Assembly: GCA_002104985.1 (NCBI GenBank)
Contig: MCGO01000008.1
Coordinates: 372,001-436,000 of the forward strand
Direction of reading: 5' to 3'
DNA length: 64,000 nucleotides
Origin: Rhizoclosmatium globosum
Taxonomy: Eukaryota; Chytridiomycota; Chytridiomycetes; Chytridiales; Chytriomycetaceae
Part shown: piece by piece, positions 11,949-22,363 of the stretch
Layout: the number at the start of each line of letters is the position of its first letter
Position numbering within the stretch: position 1 is the first letter of the stretch
Program-made: the position numbers and the translations under genes
Notes under the pieces: generated by a model
Told to the model about the DNA's origin: nothing
The model's input: only the letters and a program-made list of their open reading frames with translations
Databases searched by the model: none

Positions 11949-14749
11949 TCAGTGCGATGAAGAAGATGAAGGAGGCCTAAACGAATGAGCGGAATAAAAC
12001 AAGCTACTCGCACTTGATTCGTTCAGATCAGGAGGTGGCACAGCCTCACCAGCTGCGGCTGGACGAGCTCCATTCTGTGTACGAACATGTAACATATTGG
12101 AATGCAAACTTCTACTTCCTGCTGCTGTAGGAGTAGCTGCGGTACTAATATGCTTTGAGGCAACAGTGGGATCCATGAGGTGTGACGACAAGAGCGCGGC
12201 ACTGGAATCCATGACAAGTGAATGATTCAGGGGCTGCACTTTAGGAGCATGAGGTGGTAAACCGATTGTGCTTGCAATCGGCGTTTTGAGTTGGGAAGAG
12301 GTCAAATAGTCAGGACCCATCGAAGCATCTCCCACTCCGAGACTACCGTCCGCACTTGACGACGAGAACGGAAGTTCTGCTGCAAGTGGAAAGGACTTTC
12401 TTGATGGAGATGGGGTCATTGAAGGTGAAGGTGTAGATTGATCAAGCCCAGAACCAGATGCTCTTACAGCATTTGCACTTGTTGTCGTACTGCTTGAAGT
12501 CATAGAAGCATCCAACGATGCACCGCCTCCATCATCTCTACCTCCACTGATAAACTCAGTAGCAGCCTTTTCTTCCTTCTTTCGTCGAGCAGAATCCTTC
12601 ACTTTGAGCCATCGTTCCTTGTACTTTGTGAGCTCACTCACTTCCTGTTCATGTTGCTCTCTTTGCTGCCTGATTTCCTCTTCGAGAGCCGCTACTCGTG
12701 CAAGTGCTGCTGTTGCATCATTACTTTGAATTCCTGTGCTACCAACGTTTCCTTGGGAGCTAGTTATTCCTGAAGCTGAAGGTGACGAATTAGGTGGTAC
12801 TCGTCCTTTTGATAGAGCAGCAGCATCGACTGAGTTGTATCTTGGTGGTAAAATAGTTGGCGCTAATCCAGTGGACGCTGCCATGTTCGTAGCAGGGGGA
12901 GCATAGCGCTTTGCTTGTCTTTGCCAATCTTGTCTAAACTGGATGATGCTGCTTTTCAACATATTGTTTTCTTGGTCAGCCTGGAAATCAGTTGTCAGCA
13001 AAAATGAAGGGTCAATTCGGTTCACTACCTTCTCCAGAGTCGCCAACCGCTTCGACAGCATGTCCACAGTCTGCTTCAGTTGATCGTTTTCAATCTGAAG
13101 CTCTTCCAGAGTTTTCGCCCTTTAAAACCAAGTCTAAATTAGAACAGGATGCTTCAACAACAAACAAACCTTATCCCCATTACATTCCGCGTATCACTTC
13201 CACCGCCAACTGATCTTAGTTTTCTGGGAACGCCAGGTGCTGCTGACGATGGTCCACTGCCCCGTACAAGTTGATGGCCACCATCTCCGTCACTCACGAG
13301 GCGTACATCACCGCCATCAGGATACGTTTGTTTTGGATCGTATCCAATTGCCCCAGTTCCCCCCAAGTATGAGGCAGCACCCCCGACACCACCCGAATAG
13401 TTACTGTTTACCACGTAGTATGAATTGAGAAGATTTCCTGATATTGAAGCTGAAGGTGATAATTGCTGCTGTTGAGACTGTGTTTGTTGCTTCTGCTTTG
13501 GTGATAGAGATGACAATGCTGGATGCTGAGGTGGGCCTTTGAATCCACGGAGGTTTTCAAACATTTGCGGCTGTGTGACAGGATTGCCTTGTCCTGCATA
13601 TCCTGTTCGCCCTGTAGAAGGTTGCATGGGCATAGGAGCTGCTGTTGGGCTCCACGATTGGGGAATAGATTGTAATGGCGGTATTTTTTGGACTAAGTTC
13701 TCAACGACATCCCAAAATCGAGTAAAAGGATCATCTGACGGTTCTTCATTAGCCTAGTGGTTACTTATTAGTTCAGAAACCATCGTTCGGAATTTAACTA
13801 TGTACCGCATGTGGGATTTCTGCTTGTTGTTGATGATCTAATACGTAATATGAACCAATAGTATCTGTCATATTCGAGTTGGCTGAACGGGGATCTAATG
13901 GTCTCTGATGGGATGGACTTTGATCGAAGCGTGTCCGAGGCTGGACGACAGATGCATCAAGAGACTCAACTGCTACAGTTGCAGGAGCAGCATAATTTGT
14001 TTTGTTGGACAGAGGCGATGGAGCTCGACGTGTCTGAGCTGTCGCAGTGGCAACTTTTGTTTCATCCGACTGACCCACAAAGAAATGCTGCGATCCATAT
14101 CCAGAGAGAGAATCTGTATCACCAGCTGCAAATGCATCAGCCCAAACACCTTGCTGCTGCTGTTGCTGTTGGTGGAGAGTCTTGTTCCGTGCAATATCAT
14201 CAGCTTCGCGTCGTACGGCAGATTCCTGTTTTGAAGCCAGCTTAATGTGATCGGATTGTTTCGGTATATTTTGAGAAGGTTGTTGTTGTTGACGTTCTGA
14301 CATGGTTGGGATTGCGGAATAGTTGACTGAGGTGTCAGCAGCGCGGGAGTTACAGTGGGTGAATTCACAGGCAAAGTCGGTGTTGGTGCGGAGGCGGGAC
14401 GCGCGGCATGTCGGCGCTGGAGGTCCTTCCCTTTTCGGCTGAGAGAGAGTTAGTTTCGAAGAGGGATTTGGCTCTAGACTCTAAGGACCCACGTGTGATT
14501 CGCGTAGAGAAGACGCAGAGTCTTTGCTGCATCGGGATCGGTTGTGTACGTTGTTGCGAGGAGGAACTGCGGACGGGTCAGTTGGGGTGGTTGTTTGTTG
14601 GACACTCAGCAACAGAAACAGAAGTACCTGCTCGGCGGCCCGGAAGTGCGCTTCAATTGCCTGCGCTATCTGTCCGTTTCGCTGTAGTCTTCGGCGGCAG
14701 AGGCAAAGGTGTTGGCCTTGGTCACTGCGGTGGCAGATGCGTCTTCCAT
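11949..14749 (-). CDS. MIT-domain coiled-coil protein (NRBF2/Atg38-like candidate)
   Basis: The N-terminus, from the ATG at 14749, encodes a three-helix MIT domain: ANTFASAAEDYS, NGQIAQAIEAHFRAAEQ, then across a 60-nt intron FLLATTYTTDPDAAKTLRLL and YANHT. A further intron leads to RKGKDLQRRHAARPASAP. A Gln/Ser-rich linker follows (READDIARNKTL), then DDPFTRFWDVVENLVQKI, and a coiled coil starting KTLEELQIENDQLKQTVDML with a second one near ALEEEIRQQREQHEQE. The C-terminus is Ser/Pro-rich. MIT plus a LEELQxENxxLK coil is the layout of NRBF2/Atg38, a subunit of autophagy PI3-kinase complex I, but other fungal MIT proteins share it. Frames break at about 14670 and 14300. Confidence 0.55.
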
Positions 14750-14842
14750 CAAAGATTACGAAAGTGGTGGCAAAGCCAGCGAAATGGATTGAAAGAACAA
14801 CAAACAAATGGGATGACGCAACACAATACTTTATTACGTATT

Positions 14843-16489
14843 TCATTCAAGTTTAAAAAGGTTCTTGGCGTTCCTTGTACTTGCTTCTCCCACCTGCTGA
14901 ACACCAATCTCATACAACTCCGCAAGTTTCACTGCCACGTGGCCCACCAGTGACGGTTCACACACTTTAGGTGCTGGTTTAATGTTGCGAGGCAGCAAAA
15001 ATGGTGCATCAGTCTCAATCATTAAGCGATCCAGTGGAATCTTGTTTGCAAGTGCAGCAAGACCACCACCACGTCCAGGTCTTTCATCCGTGACCCATCC
15101 AGTAATACCAATGTATAATCCAGCATCAAGACAGCTTTCAATGATCTTCATTCTCGCCCGTGTAGCAATGCAAAACACCAAACAACTTGCTACCATTTGT
15201 ACTCTCCGAATTCACATTCTTCACAATCTCCATAAACTTGTCATGCGCACTCCTTTCATGCAAGAAAAGTGGCATTCCCAACTTCAAAGAAAGTCTTGCT
15301 TGATTGTAAAACATAACTTCCTGGTCTGCTGGAGTAGAGAAGTTCCTGTCAAAGTCCAATCCACACTCTCCAACCGCGACAACAACATCGCGATTTTTAG
15401 TTATTAGTTCTTCGAGCCTTCGCATAATGTCTTTGTCCTCGAGAGCTCGCGTTGCATCGTGAGGATGTACCCCAACAGTACATGACAGACGAGGGAATTC
15501 TCCGTCCTTCCCCAAATTATTGAAGTGACGACATAATTCAATGGCTTCAATGCTACTCTTGAGACTAGTTCCAGTAATCATCACATGAACCACATTTGCA
15601 GCACTTTTGGCATTGCGGAGAATATCTGGAAGGGTTTCCTTGTTGAAAGGGTGGTGCGTAAGATTCGCACCAATGTCAATCAGCGGTCCACAGTTTGGAG
15701 GTGGGGGAGGTGGTGCCCGAGGTTGATTCTTTGGCTTTGGGGGATTTTGCACAGGTTTGGCCGCTTTTTTCGCTTTCCCTGCAGACGGTGGCAATCCTGG
15801 AATTACACGATCGGTCGAAACAGATTCTGCCGATGTGGGCGCAACAGGTTCAGGCTTTTCTCTGCGCGGAGCTCCAGCGTTCTCATTCGGCGTCACGTCA
15901 AAGACATATCCGGTTTTCAGTAATGCCTGAGCGATAGCAGCAATGTTTCTCGCATCATCGATTCCTGAATGGTGACGTCCAATCAAAGGGAGGTGAAAGT
16001 GCTTCAGCATATCAGGCATTCCACGGATATCTTTTCCAGTCTGGTTTTTGAGCGCTACTTTGATATTGCACCATTGACTCAGGACAGGAGGAGCGCTTCC
16101 AAGTTTGCTGGTTTTCAGTTGGGACGGTAACATCTTGAACAGATCCCAGTGGCCACAAGTCACGAAAAGAGTATTCGTCTCATCCAATGAATTCGTTCTG
16201 AGAAACTCCAGCATTTGAGCCCAGACCACACGGAACGGAGGTGCGGGATCCACAGTTTCTTGCTGAATCCCTGTCAGCTCCTTGCAAAACGGAGTCAACA
16301 CTGGATTGTGTACAGGCTTGACGTAGGTATGAAACTCTTTGATGATTGGAAACAATGGTAGGGATGTGTCAATCAGGCATGTTGGAAACTCGATGATTTC
16401 TTGGGAAGTAGTTTGGTTTGGTCGTCACAGGTGGCTTCAAAGTCAAGTACGGCTAAATATCGGTACTTTTGGGCAGTAATAGTTGTCAT
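14843..16489 (-). CDS. DEDDh exonuclease (ERI1-type) fused to TatD deoxyribonuclease
   Basis: The N-terminal third is an ERI1/3'hExo-type RNase T-fold exonuclease: YLAVLDFEATCDD (first D and E), CGHWDLFKML (third D) and HHSGIDDARNIA (H and last D). A Pro/Lys-rich linker follows at about 15690-15870. After it comes a complete TatD hydrolase with DIGANLTHHPF, GVHPHDA, AVGECGLDFDRNF, LFLHERSAH, GVLHCYTG, IGITGWVTDERPG and the metal motif IETDAPFLLPRN, ending NAKNLFKLE. The linker and both domains up to HCYTG lie in one continuous frame, so the fusion is real in the sequence. Frames break at about 16405 (inside KLLP..EIIEFP) and 15165 (just after HCYTG). The start is supported by the paralogue at 20885. 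The protein is expected to trim nucleic acid 3' ends; the true substrate is unknown. Confidence 0.85.
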
Positions 16490-16639
16490 AGTGCGAAAGG
16501 TCGGTTTGATGCAGGGTTTGGGGGAAAATCGCAACACTTTTGTGTTGGTTGTGGTGAAGTTCTTCAATGCAGAGATCGCTGTGGAAGAGTTTCCTCAATA
16601 TCGATCATTTGTTTTGTTGCTTATCCATTAGCGAAGATG

Positions 16640-16925
16640 GAAAAGGTATTTATAATAAAAATAATATGTGCTAACATCACGAGGAGTGAGCGGTCTCTGT
16701 TTCACTTTATGAGTTTTCCTATTCGGACCTCTTTCTTCTCGATCGAAACTGTTGAGAAAACTGCTCTGGTAAGGATGACTGTCGCTCCCGACCTTTAAAT
16801 TGTGAAGTCGAAAGGGCTTCACCGTGCTCTAATATCGTAAAAGACGGAGCACAATTGCAATATTTCTGGCATAATCAATTCCAGAATGATATAATCAACT
16901 GGAGAGCTACTTTTGAGTTGAACTC
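16640..16925 (-). pseudogene. Decayed 3' fragment of an ERI1-type exonuclease
   Basis: Read on the minus strand, this stretch follows the 3' third of the exonuclease gene at 20073-20885. The sequence around the catalytic HSGIDDARNIA motif (attctggaattgat..gc.agaa.attgcaa) is recognisable, as are GSDSHPYQS and SFDREERG further on. Stop codons and base changes interrupt it. The equivalent of the last Asp region reads ELIMPEIL. It lies just upstream of the intact exonuclease-TatD gene on the same strand, so it looks like a tandem duplicate that has decayed. Confidence 0.7.
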
Positions 16926-17068
16926 GTTTTAAGTTGCGATGGGACTATCATATTCACAAGTCACGAATACATAAAAGAACCCGGAGTATACGGTCCGGGT
17001 GGCTTTGATTTACCACATGCTGCCATTTCCGGAAGTTCCGGGTGGCCAACTCAATTTGCAACCAACAA

Positions 17069-19020
17069 ATGTTTCCGCCAAAAACGGAAGCCATGGATGG
17101 GTACCGCTCTTGCTTCGCTACTTTATACATGGCGCTGAAGCTTAACCGTAGCATCGACCTCCAAATCCTCCACTTCAACGACCGTTTCGTTGACCTTCTC
17201 TTGACTCTGAATCCTCTCCTTGCTCCCACGTATGGTATCACTCGCTACCCAGACCGCGTCTTTTCTGTATCCAGAACCGCTCATGTCCAGTTCTTCAAGG
17301 GGTTGCTGTACTTGCGCACCCAGGTGGATAAGCTTGCCGAATCATTGCTGACCAAGAAGCAAAAAGAAGAAGTGAAGTTCCTCAAGAGCGCTATTGAGCG
17401 TAGTTTGGTGAGAGAGGGAATCCCGGGTGATGTTGGCTTCGTGTTGGAGCTGGGTAACAAGTTGAGTATGCATTGACTTCCACTCCTCTCTGTGATTCTG
17501 CTAACCCAAACCAATAATCATCAAGCCACATGATAGGCGAACTCGCCATGCTCGAATATTGGTTTTCTCTCCAACCAACCAAAACGGGACAAGACCTCAT
17601 CAACCACAACACAAGGCTCTTGCTCCTCCCTGCCCAATTCACACACATGATTGAAAACTTCAATTTGGGAATCAAGCGTCAAGCAACCCTCACGAAGCGG
17701 TGCACAGAACTATTGATAAAGACAGTGCATGGATTATGTCGTCCGGATTTACCGATTACCCAAGCTGCTAAATTGTCCGGACTGAATCGAGAGAAAGAAG
17801 CGAAAGACTTGTTGGGAAGCCCTGACTTCTTTGTTCCTGCTCTCGTGGAAGTCGTGCAGTCCCTGCGAGGCATAAAAGTATACCTCGAAACAATCTACAT
17901 TCAAAACGCCCGTGATATGGATGGAATTGGAGGAATTCCCGGAGCTGAAGATGCATACCGTCGATACATTTATGAGTTCACGGATTCATATACATCTGCG
18001 GATGAGTTCCACGCGTTGGGTATTGCAGAAGTGGAAAGAATTCAGAAGGAATTGGAGGATGTGAAGGAGCAGTGTGGGTATCGCGGGTCGTTGGCACAGT
18101 TTCAAAGGGATTTGATGGATCGAAGCAAATATCCTCAATTGTTTTTGAGGACGAAGAAGGAAGTGGTTGAGTATTGTGAAAATGTTGTTAAACGTAATAA
18201 GGAGATGATGGCGGGCTTCTTTGATGAGTTTCCCACGTTGGAGTTGAGTGGTGTTCTTGTTTTGGCAGCTGAAAAGTTCACTAATCTTTCAATCAGTTGT
18301 CGAGTGGAAGCCGTAGCTCCTGAGCTCGAATCACAGAGACCAATTGCATCGTATTATAGTGGCACAGATACAACGTAAATAATTTTACATTTGCCAAGGA
18401 ATTCTAAAACACACTGTTCAGTCCTGGAACGTTCTACATCAACACTCACCTCGTGCTCTCTCTCCAATTCATACACTCAAATCAATTTGCCTGCACGAAA
18501 CAAATCCAGGCATCATCACCAAGGCACTCTGGCAAACGCGAACAAATCCAACCATGTTATCCGCAAAATTATGATGAGTGAACCGTATTTGGACGGATGG
18601 GCACTGTACAGTGAGTACCTGGGCAAGGAAATGGGTGTATACGAAACACCCTTTGAAGTGTTTGGTAAACTTACCATGGAGATGCTTCGCGCGTGTCGAC
18701 TTGTTGTGGACACTGGCATGCATGCAAAGGGGTGGAGCGTTGAAGAAGCTGTGGATATATGGGGAGTAAAGTTGCCCTGTCAAAGGAGGAAGTTGAAGGC
18801 GAAGTGATTCGGTACTGCGCATATGTGGGACAAGCTTTGAGTTATAAAGCTGGGAATTGAAGATTAAAGAGCTGAGAAGTTTGGCTGAGAGGGAATTGGG
18901 GTGGAGTTTTCAGTGAAGGAGTTTCATGGAGTCATTTTGAAGGGAGGAGCGTTGCCGTTGGATACCTTGGAGGATAATGTTCGTAAATGGATTCAAGAAA
19001 AGACTGAAGGGCGTGTATGA
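17069..19020 (+). CDS. DUF885 family metallopeptidase-like protein
   Basis: DUF885 proteins are helical, gluzincin-like, secreted or cytosolic putative zinc carboxypeptidases. An N-terminal region (MFPPKTEAMDGYRSCF; FNDRFVDLLLTLNPLLAPTYGI; TRYPDRVFSVS) is followed, across an intron at about 17465-17527, by GELAMLEYWFSLQP and a long helical middle. A metal-binding motif of type HE..PGHHHQGTL is encoded at about 18490-18525 but split by a frame shift. DGWALYSEYLGKEMG and ACRLVVDTGMHAKGWSVEEA follow, the two most conserved helices of the family. The end (EVIRYCAYVGQALSYKAG) is conserved too but split by two shifts near 18765 and 18855. All key residues can be found, so I read this as a working gene damaged by assembly indels. 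I chose the first ATG of the open frame. Confidence 0.8.
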
Positions 19021-19358
19021 AGGTTTCCAAGACAAGAAGGTCTGAAGTTGAATTCTATCAAGAGTGCAGGCGAACGGGAACTCTACTTCTCTTTTCACTT
19101 TCACTCTATACTTTGTTGTAGCGTTGGTTATGCTGTGGCTTCACGTCTCTTTTTGAAATCTTATTGGAATGAATTCTACACTTGTTTTGTATGGGAAGGT
19201 CACGAGTTTATATATCAACAAGTGCAAGAAGGTTTAGTGCGACTACGCCAATTGGAAAATAGATTGATTATTGTTGAAATTTAAGGAATTTACGGGGAAG
19301 TTTATAGTAACAATCTAGATGAGAAGAAGGGAAAAGTAAGGATACTGAGTAACGCTAT
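19021..19358. other. Intergenic region, nothing recognised
   Basis: This 338-bp stretch lies between the convergent DUF885 gene and the coiled-coil gene at 19359. A short plus-strand open frame has no family resemblance. I see no repeat or RNA gene. Confidence 0.4.
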
Positions 19359-20024
19359 TCACTGTCTGGTACTGCTGGTAGAATTGAGTCTGAGCTTTGC
19401 CATTTCCATGTTGATGTTAGCCAGTTCATGGGAAGTTGCCTCGCTTTCCTTATCGATCCTCTGGATGTATTCAAACATGCGTTCCAGCAAGGAGGACTGA
19501 GCCTCCATCTTCTCTGACAAGTCTCTAATAGCGCCTTCGAAGCGGGCGGAGAGAGCGGACACCATTCCAGCTGTTGCTTGTGCGTCAGGATCGATTGCCT
19601 GGGAAAGTGGTTGAGACAGGGCGGCGGCGGCCTGCGACTCGCGGGTCGACTTAGTACGAGGCAGCGAGTGGTGAGTCATGCTCTGGTTCGGCGGCGGAAG
19701 GGGCACGGCGGCCTCCTCGCGAAGACTGGTCAGCGACGCCCGCGCAGACAAGAGCGGAACAACAACCGGGCCGCCCTGGAGCTCTTCGATCGACGCCGCT
19801 CGTCGGAACGCCTTGGGCGGCATCACAGTCGGAAGCACAGGGCACTCGTCTGTTGAATACGCTGCTTGTTCGCGTGAGAGGCGCCGCGTTGCCGACAGCG
19901 ACGGCGAGGCGTACACAGACGACCGCGGTGTTAGCGGCGCTGGCGATGAGCTTGTTGCCCGCGATTCCAAGTGGTGGTCGTCTGCATTCAGCGTCAGCCG
20001 TGTTGTTGGTGGTGTTCCGTTCAT
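19359..20024 (-). CDS. Unrecognised protein with C-terminal coiled coil
   Basis: A single-exon gene of about 221 codons starts MNGTPPTTRLTLNADD. The first 140 residues are Ser/Pro/Arg-rich and look disordered, with several RRxS-type phosphorylation-like sites (ATRRLSREQ, FRRAASIEEL). The last 75 residues form a probable coiled coil (SARFEGAIRDLSEKMEAQSS, LLERMFEYIQRIDKESEA, ELANINMEMAKLRL). I do not recognise a family. The reading frame is intact, and G+C is clearly higher over the disordered part than in the flanks, as often seen in real coding sequence here. An upstream in-frame ATG at 20045 would add seven residues. Confidence 0.6.
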   Translation of the reverse strand: MNGTPPTTRLTLNADDHHLESRATSSSPAPLTPRSSVYASPSLSATRRLSREQAAYSTDECPVLPTVMPPKAFRRAASIEELQGGPVVVPLLSARASLTSLREEAAVPLPPPNQSMTHHSLPRTKSTRESQAAAALSQPLSQAIDPDAQATAGMVSALSARFEGAIRDLSEKMEAQSSLLERMFEYIQRIDKESEATSHELANINMEMAKLRLNSTSSTRQ

Positions 20025-20072
20025 TTGTTGACTACTTATAAACAATTGATTTTACCACTTTATTTAAAAGAA

Positions 20073-20885
20073 TTATCTGCGACGAGGAGGTGAACGGTCT
20101 TTGATTCGACTTTGGTGTGTATTCCTATCCTGACCATAACCTCTTTCTTCTCGATCGAAACTGCTTGAGCCAGCTCCTCTGTCTCCTGAAAATGAGACAC
20201 TACGATCTCCTTGGCTCTGGTAAGGATGACTGCCGCGTCCAGACCTTTCCAAAATGCGAGGTCGAAAAGGGGCTCCGCCATACTCTGGTGTCACATCAAA
20301 GACGTAGCCAAACTTCAACATTGATCGGGCAACAGCTGCAATGTTTCTTGCATCATCAATTCCAGAATGATACCATCCAATCAAAGGAAGGTTAAAGTAT
20401 TTGAGCATGTCAAACATTCCGCGTATATCTCGTCCAGAATAGTCCTTGAGAGCTGCTTTTATGTTGCACCATTGACTCAGGACAGGAGGAGCCCTTCCAA
20501 GTTTGCTGGTTTTCAGTTGGGACGGTAACATCTTGAACAGGTCCCAGTGGCCACAAGTGACGAATAAGGTATTAGTCTCATCTAACGAATTTGTTCTGAG
20601 AAACTCTAGTACTTGAGTCCAGACTATTGGAATGGAGGCGAAGAATCCACAGTTTCTTGCTGAATCCCTGTCAGCTCCTTACAGAACGGAGTCAACACTG
20701 GATTATGCATAGGCTTAACATAGGTATGAAACTCTTTGATGATTGGAAATTTGGAAGAGACGTGTCAATCACGCAGATTGGAAACTCGATGATTTCTGAG
20801 GAAGTAGTTTGGCTTGGTCGTCACAGGTGGCTTCAAAGTCAAGTACTGCTAAATAGCGAAACTTTTGAGGAGTAACGTCTGACAT
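20073..20885 (-). CDS. ERI1-type DEDDh 3'-5' exonuclease, stand-alone paralogue
   Basis: A close paralogue of the exonuclease half of the gene at 14843-16489. It starts MSDVTPQKFRYLAVLDFEAT and keeps CGHWDLFKMLPSQLKTSKLG, VLSQWCNIKAALKD, GMFDMLKYFNLPLIG and HSGIDDARNIAAVA, so all five DEDDh residues are present. Instead of a TatD domain it ends in a short Arg/Ser/Gly/Asp-rich tail (SGRGSHPYQSQGDRS, SFDREERGYGQD, KDRSPPRRR). That tail suggests RNA association. Frame breaks occur at about 20800 and 20615, each a single-base difference from the paralogue. ERI1 enzymes trim histone mRNA, 5.8S rRNA or small RNA 3' ends; which applies here is unknown. Confidence 0.82.
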
Positions 20886-21102
20886 GGTTGGAATGGTGTG
20901 TTTGAGCATGATGTCAAACCCGCTTTTTGAATGAGAGTGGTTCAGTTTGGGTTCAGTCCTCGTAAATGAGGAGCAGCATAAACAACTGCGCAATCTTTTT
21001 ATTAACATTTTTTAATTTAGTTATTTGCGTTGGAAATTGTGTAATATTTCTCATACAGAAGATGATGGTGAATATATTTGTCCGACAATTCTTACGATCT
21101 TG

Positions 21103-22285
21103 ATGACGTCGCTGGCTGAACATACAGAGACCCAGATACTACCAAATGAAGTAATATTGATCTGAATATCTAAGCGCGAACCTTAATGTGCGTTTCAACC
21201 AGGTATTACAGTCGATATTTGAAAAGCTCGACATTTCCCAGCTCCTGATCGTCGGTCAGGTGAACACACAATGGAGAGAAAACTCCCGATCATCATCAAT
21301 ATGGCGGAATATGAATCTATCCATATCCGAAAAGGGTATTCTCTGTTCTATGTCTGGACATTATCGATCTACACTTCCAAATTCTACCCAACCGATCACA
21401 CTGAAACCCACCATTCGTTTTGCACAACTTCATAAAGGATATATTCTGGAGTCGTCAAATATAGTACACATGACGCGATCTATCGCAGTGACCAAACATC
21501 TGACAACTTCATTGAAAGATCAACTGAATTTGGTCCAACATCTCAATGCACCTCTACACGACATATCCGATCATCATCTCATAAAATTCCTGACTCATAT
21601 GCCATCACTGAGGCATATAAGTCTCGAACGGTGTCGAAGCCTGACTGTGAATGTGATCCCCTTTTTGCCAACTCTTGTTCGAGGACTTGTTTCGATTGAT
21701 TTGAGTAACACGTATATGGATGACTCGGCACTTCGGTTCCTCGTGAGAAATAGTCCTTTTTGGTTGAATTGACTATCTCGCAATGCCTCGCGTTACGGAT
21801 GAAGGTGTCATTGGAATCTGCGAGTTTATTGCAGATCGCGTTAAAGTTTTGAAAATTGCGGCGTGCTTTGCTGTTTCAAAGGAAGGTTTTAGGAAAGGTG
21901 AGGATTTTTTTTGAAGTTGTTGTTCGATTATTAAATAGGCTCTTTCAGGACTGTCCGACCTTGCTATTCGTGCATCTAAATTGGAGTATCTTGATCTAGC
22001 TCTAATTCGGGGAATATTGATCACGAAATTATGCTGGAGTTTGCTGCATTGAGAAATGCAAGAATTCGAGCACAGAAGTTGCGAAGGGACGACAATTATT
22101 CCGTTACAAGTGTCAAAGCATTGGTTATTAATATCAAAGGAGATGGATGGGAGTTTACGAAAGACGAGGTGGACGAAGTGCAAGCACTTGATCCATCCCT
22201 GCAACTACTACACAACGCCAAAATGGCAAATCATTCCGAAGACGGTGTAAAAGCTTATTTAGATTACCTCATGGGTGCATATTAA
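21103..22285 (+). CDS. F-box and leucine-rich-repeat protein
   Basis: Exon 1 (21103-21150) encodes MTSLAEHTETQILPNE. A 52-nt intron (gtaata...caaccag) joins it to VLQSIFEKLDISQLLIVGQV, completing a textbook F-box (LPNEVLQSIFEKLDISQLL....W). LRR-like segments follow: HISLERCRSLTVNVIPFLP, GLVSIDLSNTYMDDSALRFL, then in another frame TDEGVIGICEFIADRVKVLK and LSDLAIRASKLEYLDLALI. Such proteins serve as substrate receptors of SCF ubiquitin ligases; the target is unknown. Frames shift at about 21770 and 22015, with an intron near 21900-21950. The C-terminal segment NAKMANHSEDGVKAYLDYLM has no recognised feature. Confidence 0.72.
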
Positions 22286-22363
22286 TTTCATAGAGACTGC
22301 ATTGTATATTTCATTTTCTTTCAGCATTGGCATCAATCATCAATAGAACTGTTCCCTTTAATT

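Noticed and set aside
18480..18530. DUF885 gene with a lost metal site
   Set aside because: The HE and PGHH halves are both encoded, only one base out of phase; an assembly indel is more likely than loss.
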